Source: Prochlorococcus sp. AG-355-P07
Lineage (GTDB): Bacteria; Cyanobacteriota; Cyanobacteriia; PCC-6307; Cyanobiaceae
Assembly (NCBI GenBank): GCA_003280575.1
Contig: QCEN01000002.1
Coordinates: 155,194 to 219,193, forward strand
Length of the DNA: 64,000 nucleotides
Direction: 5' to 3'
Made by a program: the position numbers and the translations under genes. The notes beneath the pieces were generated by a model. That model was not told the DNA's origin and made no database searches. It saw only the letters and a list, made by a program, of their open reading frames with translations. Position 1 is the stretch's first letter. Each line of letters starts with the position of its first letter. Shown here piece after piece: positions 40,674 to 51,098 of this stretch.

Positions 40674-41093
40674 ATGGAAAGTAAGACTTTTTTAGATTTT
40701 TTGCCAACTAATTTTAGACATGAGAAATCTTTTTTTATTCAAAATAATCTAACTAACTTTGAAAAATTAAGTAATCTTTCGGACTTAGATATAAATGAGA
40801 TTCAAAGAAAATCTTCACTATGTACATTAAATAATCTAAAGAAAATAAGAGCTATAGCTATTTTTAAAAAAGAAATTGGAATTTCTCCACCGCAAGCATA
40901 TCTACTTTTACATTGCGGTATATCTTCTATAAAATCATTATCACTATCTACACCTTACGAATTAGAACGCAAAATTGGTAGTTTAGAAAGAAACCTTAGA
41001 GTAAAAACTGAGACAGATACACCTTTTATTCTCTTAAAAGAATGGATTAAAAAAGCTAGTCAAATCGAGAAATCTATTGGAAATCTTGGATAA
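40674..41093 (+). CDS. Small protein with helix-hairpin-helix-like repeats (DUF4332-like)
   Basis: Protein of 139 aa. Two segments have the look of helix-hairpin-helix units: LSDLDINEIQRKSSLCTLNNLKK-like sequence early on, and a PPQAYLLLHCGISSIKSLSL segment later, followed by TPYELERKIG. This matches the DUF4332 type of pseudo-HhH protein. A nucleic-acid role is possible but unproven. It starts 11 bases after the ycf51 stop and is likely co-transcribed. Confidence 0.65.
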   Translation: MESKTFLDFLPTNFRHEKSFFIQNNLTNFEKLSNLSDLDINEIQRKSSLCTLNNLKKIRAIAIFKKEIGISPPQAYLLLHCGISSIKSLSLSTPYELERKIGSLERNLRVKTETDTPFILLKEWIKKASQIEKSIGNLG

Positions 41094-41113
41094 AAAAAAT
41101 TTTTAATGTAGAA

Positions 41114-41401
41114 TTGAAAAAAAAGTTAGTGATAATGAAACCTTTGTTATTTTTTTTATTTTTATTTTTCAACTCTTTATACCCTGTTTTAAGTCAATCT
41201 AACTTATTGGAAACTGTAAAAAAGAATCCAAACGAAGCTAGGAATTTATGTAATAAGTTTAAAGAGTTTAATACGAAAGGGATTTCAGCTAGTTCAGATC
41301 AAGCTATAAAGTATGTATCAAACAAAAAAAAGTTAACTCCCGTTAACGCAGAGATCTTTTCTATTTACGTCATTGGGCTGCACTGCCCAGACATTATCTA
41401 A
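41114..41401 (+). CDS. Small exported protein of unknown function
   Basis: Protein of up to 95 aa. The TTG at 41114 gives the longest frame; the ATG at 41135 (MKPLLFFLFLFF) starts directly at a signal peptide and is an equally good start. The hydrophobic stretch ends near LSQS, leaving a mature domain of about 65 residues with two Cys (NLCNKF and GLHCPD) that could form a disulfide. No family is recognised with confidence. It is eight bases upstream of the CocE-like hydrolase. Confidence 0.65.
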   Translation: MKKKLVIMKPLLFFLFLFFNSLYPVLSQSNLLETVKKNPNEARNLCNKFKEFNTKGISASSDQAIKYVSNKKKLTPVNAEIFSIYVIGLHCPDII

Positions 41402-41408
41402 AGCCTAA

Positions 41409-42989
41409 ATGTCTGGTTCAAGATGGTTTGACAAGTCTCTAGTACTTAGAGATGGAGTAAGACTTATATCCAGGATTTGGTTACCTAATTGTAATGGGCC
41501 ATGGCCTGCATTATTAATGAGACAACCATATGGCAGGGAAATAGCTTCAACTATCACCTATTCTCACCCAGAATGGTGGGCAACCAAAGGATATATGGTA
41601 ATAATTCAAGATGTTAGAGGTATGGGTTCTTCTGAAGGGGTTTTTAATGGTTTTTCTCAAGAAGCTAGCGACACTTCAGAAACACATGAATGGGTAAGGT
41701 CTTTAAAAGAATGTAATGGAAAACTTGGCTTATATGGTTTTTCATATCAAGGATTTACTCAACTAACTGGTGAATTATATTCAAAGCCGCCAGATTGTTT
41801 ATCTCCAGCAATGACTGGGATGAATATTAAGGATCATTGGTGTTCAGATGGAGGAGCATATTGGTGGCATAACAATATTGCATGGGGTCTTCAAATCGCA
41901 GCACTAAAAATGAAAAGAGAAAATAAATTGATTGAGTGGGAAAAGATAAGATTAGCCTTAGAAAATAAAAGTTATTTAAGGGAAGGGATTGACTCTTTAA
42001 ATAAGTATGATCCTAAAAGCTTTGTTTTGGAATGGCTTAAAAATTTAAATAATTCTCGCCCATTTGAAGAATTTAAACCAATTTCAACATGGATTAAGCA
42101 ACCTATGTTAATTATTGGAGGACTTTGGGATCCACATTTAAAAGGCGCCTTTGATCTTTATAAAAAATCTAAAGAAGCTGGTGGAAGCCCAGAGATTATT
42201 ATTGGGAATGCGACACATCTAAATTGGTGGGAAGGATCACAAGAATCTCTATTAAAATTTTTTGATAAACATTTAAAATCAGATGAAAAATTTAATTCTA
42301 AGAACTTTAAAGACGAAAAAAAAATATGGAATATTTCATTAAATAAATGGGAAGAATTAGATAATAAATTTCATCCTGAATTTATTTTTGGGCTCAAAAG
42401 CGATGGCACAGCAAATGTAGAGGTTAAAGATGGAAGTCTGACTATAAATTCAAAAGGATCAGGATGGTTCACAATTGTTAATGACCCATGGAGACCTACT
42501 CCATCTGACGGTGGTCATTTAGGTCCAAATCCAGGGAGGTTTAATAGAAGTACTATTGATAGACGCCTTGATGTAGGCGTTTTTCAAACCAATTCTTTTG
42601 AAGAAGATCAATATTTAAGAGGGGTTCCAAAATTAGAAATCCAAGTAAAAAGTGATCAGCCCAATTTCGATATCTGCCTTGCTTTATCTCTAGTTGAAGA
42701 AGGTAATGAAAAGGTGAATCAATTTTCAACCGGATTCTTAAGGGTTAAGAACTCCAAAATAAGTGAAGAATGCATTTATCAAATCACAATGCAGCCAACA
42801 AATATTTGTTTGATTAAAGATAGCAAGCTTCGCTTATCTATATCTGCGGCAGCTTATCCCGCTATTGGAGTTAATCCTGGATTTGGGGAGGGAAATATTG
42901 GATCTCCTTCAGCAAATCATAGAGTTATTACTCTAAGTTTTAGCCTTGATAAAACATTTATGAAAATGACCCCTTTTTTTAATAAATAA
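41409..42989 (+). CDS. CocE/NonD family hydrolase (X-Pro dipeptidyl-peptidase S15 fold)
   Basis: Alpha/beta hydrolase of 526 aa. The N-terminal catalytic part has YGREIAST, DVRGMGSSEG and the nucleophile elbow YGFSYQGF. The acid is probably the Asp in GGLWDPHLKG, and the His is in GNATHLNWWEG. The C-terminal part is the jelly-roll domain of the S15 family (SDQPNFDICLALS to the end). Members hydrolyse acyl or peptide bonds of diverse small substrates; the natural one here is not known. It has no signal peptide. Confidence 0.88.
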   Translation: MSGSRWFDKSLVLRDGVRLISRIWLPNCNGPWPALLMRQPYGREIASTITYSHPEWWATKGYMVIIQDVRGMGSSEGVFNGFSQEASDTSETHEWVRSLKECNGKLGLYGFSYQGFTQLTGELYSKPPDCLSPAMTGMNIKDHWCSDGGAYWWHNNIAWGLQIAALKMKRENKLIEWEKIRLALENKSYLREGIDSLNKYDPKSFVLEWLKNLNNSRPFEEFKPISTWIKQPMLIIGGLWDPHLKGAFDLYKKSKEAGGSPEIIIGNATHLNWWEGSQESLLKFFDKHLKSDEKFNSKNFKDEKKIWNISLNKWEELDNKFHPEFIFGLKSDGTANVEVKDGSLTINSKGSGWFTIVNDPWRPTPSDGGHLGPNPGRFNRSTIDRRLDVGVFQTNSFEEDQYLRGVPKLEIQVKSDQPNFDICLALSLVEEGNEKVNQFSTGFLRVKNSKISEECIYQITMQPTNICLIKDSKLRLSISAAAYPAIGVNPGFGEGNIGSPSANHRVITLSFSLDKTFMKMTPFFNK

Positions 42990-43010
42990 TTATTTTTTGG
43001 TTAATCATTT

Positions 43011-43032
43011 GATATTATTAATCGTTAATATC
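43011..43032 (+). promoter_or_regulatory. Inverted repeat in the glgB leader
   Basis: Gatatt (43011-43016) and aatatc (43027-43032) form a perfect six-base inverted repeat with a ten-base spacer, ending eight bases before the glgB ATG. It could be an operator half-site pair or a weak hairpin over the ribosome-binding region. In such AT-rich DNA, chance is a real possibility. Confidence 0.2.
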
Positions 43033-43040
43033 TACCAGTC

Positions 43041-45305
43041 ATGATCGAGACAATTCAAGCAGACTGGATTAAATCAGAAGCTATCAACCTAGAAAATTGT
43101 TGCAATGATAATCCATTAAAAATATTAGGTCCTCATTTTTATGAAGAACGATGGGTAATTAGGGTATGGATGCCTGAAGCCGACGAAGTTAAAATAAATT
43201 TTAAAAACAATACCTATAAGGCGGAAAGCATAAACCATAAATGGCTTTTTGAAGCTATTCTGCCTGAAAACCCGAATTCAAATTACGAAATAAATATTTC
43301 ACGAGGAGGAATCGCACATACACAACATGACCCTTGGTCATATAGAGAAGAGTGGATGGGAGAAATTGATAGACATCTTTTTGCAGAGGGTAATCATCAT
43401 CATATTTGGAAAAAAATGGGAGCACATCTCATTGAAGAAAAGAATCAAAAAGGAGTCATGTTTTGCATTTGGGCTCCAAATGCAAAATCAATCTCGATAA
43501 TTGGAGATACAAATTCTTGGGATGGAAGGCATCATCCAATGCAAAAAAGATTAGGGGGAATTTGGGAACTATTCATGCCAACAATGCGAGAAGGGGACAC
43601 ATATAAATACGAAATAAGAACACAACAAGGTCATATTTATGAGAAAGCTGATCCATATGGTTTCCTTCATGAAATCAGACCTCAAAATGGTTCAATAGTT
43701 TCAAAATTGAAAAACTTTAATTGGAATGATAGTTCTTGGATTTCAAATAGAGATTCTTCTAGTCAAATTAACAAGCCAATTTCAGTTTATGAAATGCATT
43801 TAGGAAGTTGGCTCCATGAATCAACTGATAATAAATATTTGGAGGACAATGGTGAACCAAGAGCCCCAGTGCCAGCTGCCGATTTAAAACCTGGTACAAG
43901 ATTATTAACTTATCCAGAATTAACCGAGAAACTCATCCCTTACGTAAAAGAGAGAGGCTTTACTCACATTGAACTAATGCCAATATCTGAACATCCTTTC
44001 GATGGTTCATGGGGATACCAAGTTACAGGCTGGTATGCACCAACAAGTAGATTTGGCACCCCAAATGAATTTAGAGAGTTTGTAAATAAATGTCATGAAG
44101 AGGGCATAGGCGTAATTCTTGATTGGGTGCCTGGTCATTTTCCTAAAGATAAGCATGGTTTAGCATTTTTTGATGGTTGCCATCTTTATGAACATGGAGA
44201 TTCACGCATAGGTGAACACAAAGAATGGGGAACCCTAATATTTAATTACAGCAGAAACGAAGTAAGAAATTTCTTAGTAGCCAACCTCGTTTATTGGTTT
44301 GAAGAGTTTCATATTGATGGCATAAGAGTAGATGCTGTAGCTTCAATGCTTTACAGAGATTATCTACGTCCAGATGGAGAATGGATACCCAATGAAAATG
44401 GTGGGAATGAAAATATAGAAGCCGTTAAATTTCTTCAACAGGCTAATCATGTACTCTTCCAACACTTCCCAGGTGCGCTTTCTATTGCAGAAGAATCAAC
44501 AACTTGGCCAATGGTAACCAAACCAACTGACAAGGGAGGGCTAGGGTTTAACTTGAAATGGAATATGGGATGGATGCACGATATGCTTGATTATTTTGAA
44601 ATAGATCCTTGGTTTAGGCAATTCCATCAAAATAGTGTAACTTTCTCAATTACATATAACTATACAGAGAACTTTATGCTTGCACTTAGTCATGATGAAG
44701 TTGTTCATGGGAAAAGTCATCTTTTACATAAAATGCCTGGCGATGACTGGAAGAAATATGCAAATACTCGAGCATTACTAACTTATATGTGGACCCACCC
44801 TGGTAAAAAAACGATATTTATGGGAATGGAATTTGGGCAAAGGCAAGAATGGAATGTTTGGGATGATCTGCAATGGGAGTTACTAGAATTTGAGCCTCAT
44901 AAAGGTATCAGGAACTTGATTGATGACCTAAATGTTCTTTATAAAAATGAACCTGCACTATGGAAAAATGACTTTGATCCTTATGGATTCCAATGGATTG
45001 ATTGTAATGACAAATCTAATTCGGTTATAAGTTTTATGAGAAGAGAAAACGATACTAATGAGTGGCTTGTTGTTGTTGCTAACTTTACACCTAATACTCA
45101 TGGTTCATACAAAGTAGGTGTTCCTGTGGAGGGATTTTATAAAGAAATATTTAATTCAGATGGCTCCAGATACGGGGGCAGTAATAAAGGAAATATGGGT
45201 GGTAAAGAAACTATAAATTACAATATTCATGATTATCAAAATGCTCTAGAACTTGCTTTGCCCCCATTAAGCGTGAGTATCTTCAAACATCAATCAAAAA
45301 AATAA
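43041..45305 (+). CDS. glgB: 1,4-alpha-glucan branching enzyme (GH13)
   Basis: Introduces alpha-1,6 branches into glycogen. It is 754 aa with two N-terminal carbohydrate-binding modules (the second with [17 protein letters not shown]), then the GH13 barrel. Region II is [16 protein letters not shown] with the nucleophile Asp, region III is IAEESTTWP with the acid/base Glu, and region IV is [14 protein letters not shown]. An all-beta C-terminal domain ends the protein. It is the partner of glgA in the same window. Confidence 0.97.
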   Translation: MIETIQADWIKSEAINLENCCNDNPLKILGPHFYEERWVIRVWMPEADEVKINFKNNTYKAESINHKWLFEAILPENPNSNYEINISRGGIAHTQHDPWSYREEWMGEIDRHLFAEGNHHHIWKKMGAHLIEEKNQKGVMFCIWAPNAKSISIIGDTNSWDGRHHPMQKRLGGIWELFMPTMREGDTYKYEIRTQQGHIYEKADPYGFLHEIRPQNGSIVSKLKNFNWNDSSWISNRDSSSQINKPISVYEMHLGSWLHESTDNKYLEDNGEPRAPVPAADLKPGTRLLTYPELTEKLIPYVKERGFTHIELMPISEHPFDGSWGYQVTGWYAPTSRFGTPNEFREFVNKCHEEGIGVILDWVPGHFPKDKHGLAFFDGCHLYEHGDSRIGEHKEWGTLIFNYSRNEVRNFLVANLVYWFEEFHIDGIRVDAVASMLYRDYLRPDGEWIPNENGGNENIEAVKFLQQANHVLFQHFPGALSIAEESTTWPMVTKPTDKGGLGFNLKWNMGWMHDMLDYFEIDPWFRQFHQNSVTFSITYNYTENFMLALSHDEVVHGKSHLLHKMPGDDWKKYANTRALLTYMWTHPGKKTIFMGMEFGQRQEWNVWDDLQWELLEFEPHKGIRNLIDDLNVLYKNEPALWKNDFDPYGFQWIDCNDKSNSVISFMRRENDTNEWLVVVANFTPNTHGSYKVGVPVEGFYKEIFNSDGSRYGGSNKGNMGGKETINYNIHDYQNALELALPPLSVSIFKHQSKK

Positions 45306-45421
45306 AAAGGCTCATTTAACTTAGTGCTTCATATAAATGTTCATATAGCGCTTTTGCTCTGCTTTACATTGTAAGATTTTTAAGTTGGATTTTAATTTTT
45401 TTAAAAATATCAAATTGTAAA

Positions 45422-46462
45422 ATGGGTCAAGATTTACCACTACTACTCTCTGCCGCACTAGGTAAAAAAGTAAATAGGCCTCCAGTATGGATGATGAGGC
45501 AAGCAGGAAGATACATGAAAATATATAGAGATTTAAGGGAGCGTTACCCAAGCTTTAGAGAGAGGTCTGAGAATCCAGAACTATCATATGAGATTTCAAT
45601 GCAACCTTTTCATGCTTTCAAACCGGATGGTGTGATCCTTTTTTCAGATATTCTCACACCTCTTCCAGGGATGGGAATAAATTTTGAAATAATAGAAAGT
45701 AAAGGTCCAATTATTGAGGACCCAATAAGAACCCTAAACCAGGTAGAAAATTTAAAAGAATTAAATCCAAGTGAGAGTTTAGGTTTTGTTGGAAAAGTTC
45801 TTACTGCACTAAAAAAAGATGTGAATAATGAGGCAACAGTTTTAGGTTTTGTTGGCGCACCTTGGACTCTTGCTGCATATGTAGTTGAAGGTAAAAGCAG
45901 TAAAAATTATTCTTTAATAAAATCAATGGCTTTTAATGAACCAGATTTACTTCATAAACTTCTTGATCATTTTGCAAAATCTATTGGTGAATACCTTAAG
46001 TATCAAATAAAATCTGGAGCGCAAGTAGTACAAATTTTTGATTCATGGGCAGGCCAACTAAGTCCACAAGATTACGATATCTTTGCTGGGCCGTATCAAA
46101 AAAAAGTTATTGAAATTGTAAAATCGGAATGCCCTGAAACACCGATAATTCTTTACATTTCAGGAAGTGCTGGGGTACTGGAACGAATGGCAAAAACTGG
46201 AGTAGATATAATCTCATTAGACTGGACAGTAGATATTGAAGAGGCTTGTAAAAGAATCCCCAGGGGGATTGGAATTCAAGGTAATGTTGACCCTGGCATT
46301 TTATTCGGAAACAAAGAATCAATAAAAGAAAGGATAGATAATACTTTTAATAAAATTAAAGACAGGAAATATATTCTTAACTTGGGTCATGGGATTTTAC
46401 CTGGGACTCCAGAAGAAAATGCTCAAACATTTTTTGAACATGGAAAAAAACTCACTTACTAG
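45422..46462 (+). CDS. hemE: Uroporphyrinogen III decarboxylase
   Basis: Removes four carboxyl groups to give coproporphyrinogen III on the path to heme and chlorophyll. Seen are [13 protein letters not shown], the Asp-containing [32 protein letters not shown] and [10 protein letters not shown] near the end. The 346 aa are full length. Nine bases separate it from the following epimerase gene. Confidence 0.97.
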   Translation: MGQDLPLLLSAALGKKVNRPPVWMMRQAGRYMKIYRDLRERYPSFRERSENPELSYEISMQPFHAFKPDGVILFSDILTPLPGMGINFEIIESKGPIIEDPIRTLNQVENLKELNPSESLGFVGKVLTALKKDVNNEATVLGFVGAPWTLAAYVVEGKSSKNYSLIKSMAFNEPDLLHKLLDHFAKSIGEYLKYQIKSGAQVVQIFDSWAGQLSPQDYDIFAGPYQKKVIEIVKSECPETPIILYISGSAGVLERMAKTGVDIISLDWTVDIEEACKRIPRGIGIQGNVDPGILFGNKESIKERIDNTFNKIKDRKYILNLGHGILPGTPEENAQTFFEHGKKLTY

Positions 46463-46470
46463 TCAAAGTC

Positions 46471-47454
46471 TTGGGATATAAAAACTTATTGATTACAGGC
46501 GCTAATGGATGTGTTGGCCAATATTTAGTTGATTGGTTTTTGAAAAACACAAAATTCAGGCTTTATCTCATGGTAAGAGACAAAAATAAGTTACCAATTT
46601 CTGTTCAAAAAAATAAAAAAGTCAAGTTAATGGTGTGCGATATCAGGGAATCAAATAGGTATAAAAAAGAAATTAGTCAAATTAATTACCTAATACATAC
46701 TGCTACAGCTTGGGGAGATCCCAAAAGAGCCTATGAAGTAAATATTAAAGCTTTTGAAGAATTACTAGAAATGCTTGATATTGAAAAGTTAGAAAAGATT
46801 ATTTATTTTTCAACAGCTAGTATTCTTGATGCCCAAACAGAATTAATGAGGGAATCATTGATTTATGGAACAGAGTACATTCAAACAAAATATGAATGTT
46901 TCCAGAGACTTAGAGAAAGCTCATTTGCAGAAAAAACATTCGCTGTTTTCCCTACCTTGGTTTTTGGAGGGAATCTTGGAAAAAAAAGTAAATATCCTGT
47001 GAGTTATTTAACTAGTGGATTGCAAGAAATTGGGAAATGGCTTTGGTTAGCAAGATTTTTAAAACTCGATTCTAAGTTTCACTTTATACACGCAAATGAT
47101 ATCGCCCAGATTTGCGGTTTTCTAATTAAAAATCATAAAGAAGAGCAATACAAAGGCTTTAGAAAATTTGTGCTAGGTCAAAAATTCATTTCAATTGATG
47201 ATGCCATAATTACACTTTTAAAGAAACATAATATGAGGAGATTTTTTGCGATACCGCTTACAAAAAAAATTCTAAAAATATTATTAAGAATTCTCCCCAT
47301 CCAAACTACTCCTTGGGATAGCTTCAGTATCAAAAAATATGACTTTAATCATGTCCCCGTCACTAATCCTGAGACTTTTAAACTTAAAAGTTATGCCAAG
47401 TCACTGAATGATATTTTAAGGTTATCAAAGTTACCAAGCTGTAATAACAATTAA
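46471..47454 (+). CDS. NAD(P)-dependent epimerase/dehydratase (extended SDR)
   Basis: Extended short-chain dehydrogenase/reductase of 327 aa. The nucleotide-binding loop is [16 protein letters not shown]. The expected active-site YxxxK is represented by [10 protein letters not shown], giving Tyr plus Lys with family spacing only approximately. TTG start directly after hemE. The substrate is unknown; a sugar-nucleotide or chlorophyll-related role is possible but not shown. Confidence 0.82.
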   Translation: MGYKNLLITGANGCVGQYLVDWFLKNTKFRLYLMVRDKNKLPISVQKNKKVKLMVCDIRESNRYKKEISQINYLIHTATAWGDPKRAYEVNIKAFEELLEMLDIEKLEKIIYFSTASILDAQTELMRESLIYGTEYIQTKYECFQRLRESSFAEKTFAVFPTLVFGGNLGKKSKYPVSYLTSGLQEIGKWLWLARFLKLDSKFHFIHANDIAQICGFLIKNHKEEQYKGFRKFVLGQKFISIDDAIITLLKKHNMRRFFAIPLTKKILKILLRILPIQTTPWDSFSIKKYDFNHVPVTNPETFKLKSYAKSLNDILRLSKLPSCNNN

Positions 47455-47513
47455 AATTCTCGCAGATAGGTTACCAAAGCCTTGTAATATATATAGATAA
47501 GCAAATTTTTATT

Positions 47514-47864
47514 ATGTTACGTTCAATCTTTGCAGGGTTATTTGCAATAGTTTTAACTCTAGGTCTAGGTATTTCATCAGTTTCAGCTAAGACTGTTGAA
47601 GTAAAACTTGGAACAGATGCTGGAATGCTTGCATTTGAACCAAGTACAGTAACCATTAGTACTGGTGATACAGTTAAATTCATCAATAATAAACTTGCCC
47701 CTCATAATGCTGTTTTTGATGGGCATGAGGAATTAAGTCATGCGGACCTAGCTTTTGCTCCAGGAGAGTCTTGGGAAGAAACATTTGATACTGCTGGAAC
47801 CTATGATTACTATTGTGAGCCACATAGAGGCGCTGGAATGGTAGGTAAAGTTATTGTTGAATAA
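47514..47864 (+). CDS. petE: Plastocyanin
   Basis: Blue copper protein that carries electrons from cytochrome b6f to photosystem I in the thylakoid lumen. It has a signal peptide of about 25 residues ending SSVSA, then a mature domain of about 91 aa. The four copper ligands are all visible: His in [10 protein letters not shown], Cys in [10 protein letters not shown], His in the same motif, and Met in GAGMVGK. The upstream 59 bases are AT-rich and contain a possible extended -10-like run (taatatatatagat, 47485-47498). Confidence 0.97.
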   Translation: MLRSIFAGLFAIVLTLGLGISSVSAKTVEVKLGTDAGMLAFEPSTVTISTGDTVKFINNKLAPHNAVFDGHEELSHADLAFAPGESWEETFDTAGTYDYYCEPHRGAGMVGKVIVE

Positions 47865-47932
47865 ATCTTCTAAATAGTTAAACACCCTTTTTGACTTAAA
47901 TATTTATTACTGTCATATCCAAATTTTGATTG

Positions 47933-48205
47933 ATGAAAATAGTTCCAAGAGAATTTTCGAATTCTGCTTGGAACTGTTTCATTTTTGCCAAAGAAATAGC
48001 TTATAAAAATTATCAACAAAACGTAGACTCTGACAATTTATTTTTAGCTCTTATAAAACAAGACAACCTTACAAAAAAATCTTAAAAATAAATAATGTAG
48101 ACATCGAAGAGATTGGGAAAGAAATTGTGTCTTCGATAAATTTGAAGGCGAAAATGAAAAATAAACAAGAAATTTTATATAGGTGGTACCCTTCACAAAA
48201 TATTT
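47933..48205 (+). pseudogene. clpB: ClpB N-domain region, broken by two opposite frameshifts
   Basis: From ATG 47933 the frame reads as a ClpB N-domain (FSNSAWNCFIFAKEIAYKN, then NLFLALIKQDNL) and stops at 48083, just after a run of seven A at 48073-48079. The next frame continues with KINNVDIEEIGKEIVSSINL. A second shift, somewhere in 48157-48178 (A5 or T4 run), returns to the original frame with [15 protein letters not shown], which leads into the long downstream frame. The two shifts cancel, so the corrected gene would be 859 aa, a normal ClpB. This region is therefore clpB and not an unrelated small gene. Confidence 0.82.
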
Positions 48206-50512
48206 TTGAAAGCAAATGATATTAAAAATTCTTTAAATGATGTAGTGATATCAACAGAACACTTAGTTTACGGTTTCACTTATGATGATAAGTATGGATT
48301 TAAAATTTTAAATCAAAAATGTGTTCAAGAATTTCTTGAAATTATAAAAAAAATGAAGTCAGATCCTGCAGTTAAAAATGAATTTGACACTTCTAAGGAG
48401 TCTTTGGAAAAATATGGTATTGATCTAACTCAATCTGCACGAGAAGGGGTTTTAGACCCGGTTATTGGTAGAGATGAAGAAATTAGAAGGACAATTCAAA
48501 TATTAAGTAGAAGAACAAAAAATAATCCTGTTTTAATTGGAGAACCTGGAGTTGGCAAAACTGCCATTGTTGAAGGGTTGGCACAAAGAATTATTAATGG
48601 TGATGTACCTTCTGCACTACAAAATAGGCAGCTAATTTCATTAGATATGGGTTCACTTTTAGCTGGAGCAAAATATCGTGGAGAATTTGAAGAAAGAATA
48701 AAAAATGTATTAAAGAGAGTCAAGGAATCAGTCGGTAAGATCATTCTTTTTATTGATGAAATTCATACAGTAGTTGGTGCAGGTGCGAGTGGAGGCTCTT
48801 TAGATGCAAGCAACTTATTAAAACCAATGCTTGCGAGAGGAGAACTTAGATGTATTGGTGCTACAACTATTAATGAACATAAACAAAATATAGAAAAAGA
48901 TCCTGCTTTAGAACGAAGATTCCAAAAAATAAAGATTGATGCTCCTTCAATAGATGATACTGTATCAATTTTAAGAGGACTGAGAGAAAGATACGAAGTT
49001 CATCATAGTGTGAGAATTTCTGATAATGCTTTAGTTGCTGCTGCAACACTTAGCGAAAGATATATTAACGATAGATTTCTTCCTGACAAAGCAATAGATC
49101 TAATCGATGAAGCAGCCTCAAGATTAAATATGGTCATAACTTCCAAACCTGAAGAAATTGATGAAATTGATCGAAAAGTTCTACAGTTTGAGATGGAAAA
49201 ATTATCTTTAAAAAGAGAAACGGATGATTTTTCTATAGAAAGATTAAAAAAAATAAATAATGAGCTTATATCCCTTAAAGATAAACAGGCAGAATTAGGC
49301 GCTCAATGGAAAAAAGAAAAAGATGAAATTGATGAGATTAGCACCATAAAAGAAGAAATTGAATCTGTTCAATTGCAAATAGATCAAGCTAAAAGGAGTT
49401 TTGACCTAAACAAAGCTGCAGAATTAGAATTTGGAACTTTAAATTCTTTGCAAAAAAAATTGAAAGAAAAAAGTGAGTCCCTAGTAAATTCTCAAAAAAA
49501 TGGAGATACAAGTCTTTTAAGACAAGAGGTAACTTTTGATGATATTGCAGAAGTTGTCTCAAAGTGGACCTCTATTCCAGTACAGAATTTAAACCAGTCA
49601 GAAAAAGATAAACTCTTGAGCCTCGAGTCAATCCTTAAAGAAAAAATTATTGGTCAAGATAGTGCAATTAGGGCAGTTGCAGATTCTATTAAGAGATCAA
49701 GGACTGGTCTAAATGATCCAAGCAAGCCAATAGCTAGTTTTCTCTTTTTAGGTCCAACTGGTGTTGGGAAAACAGAGCTAAGTAAAGTAACAGCCAAAAT
49801 AATATTCGATTCAAATTCTTCAATTACAAGACTGGATATGTCTGAATATATGGAAAAGCATTCAGTGAGCAAAATTATAGGTGCGCCTCCTGGATATCTA
49901 GGTTTCGAATCAGGCGGTCAACTAACTGAAGCTGTACGCAAAAATCCTTATTCATTAATACTCCTAGATGAAATAGAAAAAGCTCACAAAGATATTTTAG
50001 ATATTCTCTTACAGGTTCTTGATGATGGAATCATTACAGATGGTCAAGGTCGTACAATCAATTTTAAAAATTCAATCATTGTTCTCACAAGTAATTTAGG
50101 AAGTCAATCAATAAATGATTTATCAGTTAGAAAAGAAGATACAAATGAAATTAAAAAAGTTGTAGATAATGAAATTAAAAAATTTTTCAAGCCTGAGTTT
50201 TTAAATCGACTTGATGAAATAGTTATTTTTAATAATTTAGAATTAAATGACGTAAAAGAAATTGCAAAAATCCAGCTTCAAAAGTTAGAAAAAAGACTTA
50301 ACAAAAAAAACTTAAAATTCAAAATTACGGATGAGACAATTAACCACCTTGTAGAAAATAGTTTTGATCATACCTATGGTGCAAGGCCCCTAAAAAGAAT
50401 TATTCAAAAACATATCGAAACAAAAATTTCAAATAATATATTGAATAATCATTACCTTAATAAAGAAGTGATTAATATTTATCTGACTAATGGAGAGATA
50501 ATTGTTGATTAA
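48206..50512 (+). CDS. clpB: ClpB disaggregase, ATPase core (N-domain separated by frameshifts)
   Basis: Hsp100 AAA+ protein that pulls aggregated proteins apart with DnaK. The intact frame (768 aa if the TTG at 48206 is used) contains the end of the N-domain, NBD1 with [17 protein letters not shown] and [13 protein letters not shown], and the long coiled-coil middle domain (about 330-440). It also has NBD2 with [12 protein letters not shown] and [13 protein letters not shown], and the C-terminal D2-small domain. Many ClpB genes also make a short form lacking the N-domain from an internal start, so a functional truncated protein is plausible here. Confidence 0.93.
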   Translation: MKANDIKNSLNDVVISTEHLVYGFTYDDKYGFKILNQKCVQEFLEIIKKMKSDPAVKNEFDTSKESLEKYGIDLTQSAREGVLDPVIGRDEEIRRTIQILSRRTKNNPVLIGEPGVGKTAIVEGLAQRIINGDVPSALQNRQLISLDMGSLLAGAKYRGEFEERIKNVLKRVKESVGKIILFIDEIHTVVGAGASGGSLDASNLLKPMLARGELRCIGATTINEHKQNIEKDPALERRFQKIKIDAPSIDDTVSILRGLRERYEVHHSVRISDNALVAAATLSERYINDRFLPDKAIDLIDEAASRLNMVITSKPEEIDEIDRKVLQFEMEKLSLKRETDDFSIERLKKINNELISLKDKQAELGAQWKKEKDEIDEISTIKEEIESVQLQIDQAKRSFDLNKAAELEFGTLNSLQKKLKEKSESLVNSQKNGDTSLLRQEVTFDDIAEVVSKWTSIPVQNLNQSEKDKLLSLESILKEKIIGQDSAIRAVADSIKRSRTGLNDPSKPIASFLFLGPTGVGKTELSKVTAKIIFDSNSSITRLDMSEYMEKHSVSKIIGAPPGYLGFESGGQLTEAVRKNPYSLILLDEIEKAHKDILDILLQVLDDGIITDGQGRTINFKNSIIVLTSNLGSQSINDLSVRKEDTNEIKKVVDNEIKKFFKPEFLNRLDEIVIFNNLELNDVKEIAKIQLQKLEKRLNKKNLKFKITDETINHLVENSFDHTYGARPLKRIIQKHIETKISNNILNNHYLNKEVINIYLTNGEIIVD

Positions 50513-50564
50513 AGATCTAAATTAAAAAAAAATTTTATATGAATTGAAATTTAACAAATTTAAT

Positions 50565-51035
50565 TTAGGATTTGAACCAATCAGGGATTTCCTCATAACT
50601 TGCTTTATTAGATTTATTTTCTTTTGATTCTGTTTTCCAACAACATGTTCTGCCCTTATCCTTTTGCTGCAAGTATTCATTAGCCCATCTCCAAATTAAT
50701 TCAGAAGTGAACTCCATTCCCACATTATCCATAATTCTCAGATCTAAAGCATCTAAGTCATGTAATTTTTCCCAGTAGTTCAACAAAGGGTCATCTTTAT
50801 TTACTAAAAAGGTATGGTCAAATTGCTCTTTTAGTCTATTTTCTAAGGGCTTTAGGCTTGAAAAATCAACAACAAAACCATTTAGGTCTAATTTTTTTGC
50901 AGTAAACCAAAAGGTAAATGATCTTGAATATCCATGCACAAATCTGCAGTGTCCTTCATGGCGCCATTGCCTATGTGAACAGGGGAAATCCTCGTAACTT
51001 TTACTGCATGAAAATTTCAACGAATGAATATACAT
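50565..51035 (-). CDS. 6-pyruvoyl-tetrahydropterin synthase / QueD-like protein
   Basis: T-fold protein of the PTPS/QueD family (preQ0 or pterin chemistry). I chose the ATG at 51035; an in-frame ATG at 51071 would add 12 residues and leave only 27 bases to the divergent hisI. Numbered from 51035, H21, catalytic-type C30 and H34 are in place, and the active-site Asp-His pair is QFDHTFL. The usual HGH zinc motif reads HGY, so one zinc ligand is replaced by Tyr (Y36). A C-terminal CCWKTES may supply other ligands. The reaction may differ from standard QueD. Confidence 0.8.
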   Translation of the reverse strand: MYIHSLKFSCSKSYEDFPCSHRQWRHEGHCRFVHGYSRSFTFWFTAKKLDLNGFVVDFSSLKPLENRLKEQFDHTFLVNKDDPLLNYWEKLHDLDALDLRIMDNVGMEFTSELIWRWANEYLQQKDKGRTCCWKTESKENKSNKASYEEIPDWFKS

Positions 51036-51098
51036 CAATTGACTGTTAGGATAATTTTTAATAAAACACATTGAGTAACTTTTAACATAACGAACATA

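Noticed and set aside
47865..48205. Unrelated small gene or non-coding RNA between petE and clpB
   Set aside because: Its translation in successive frames matches the ClpB N-domain, so it is broken clpB.
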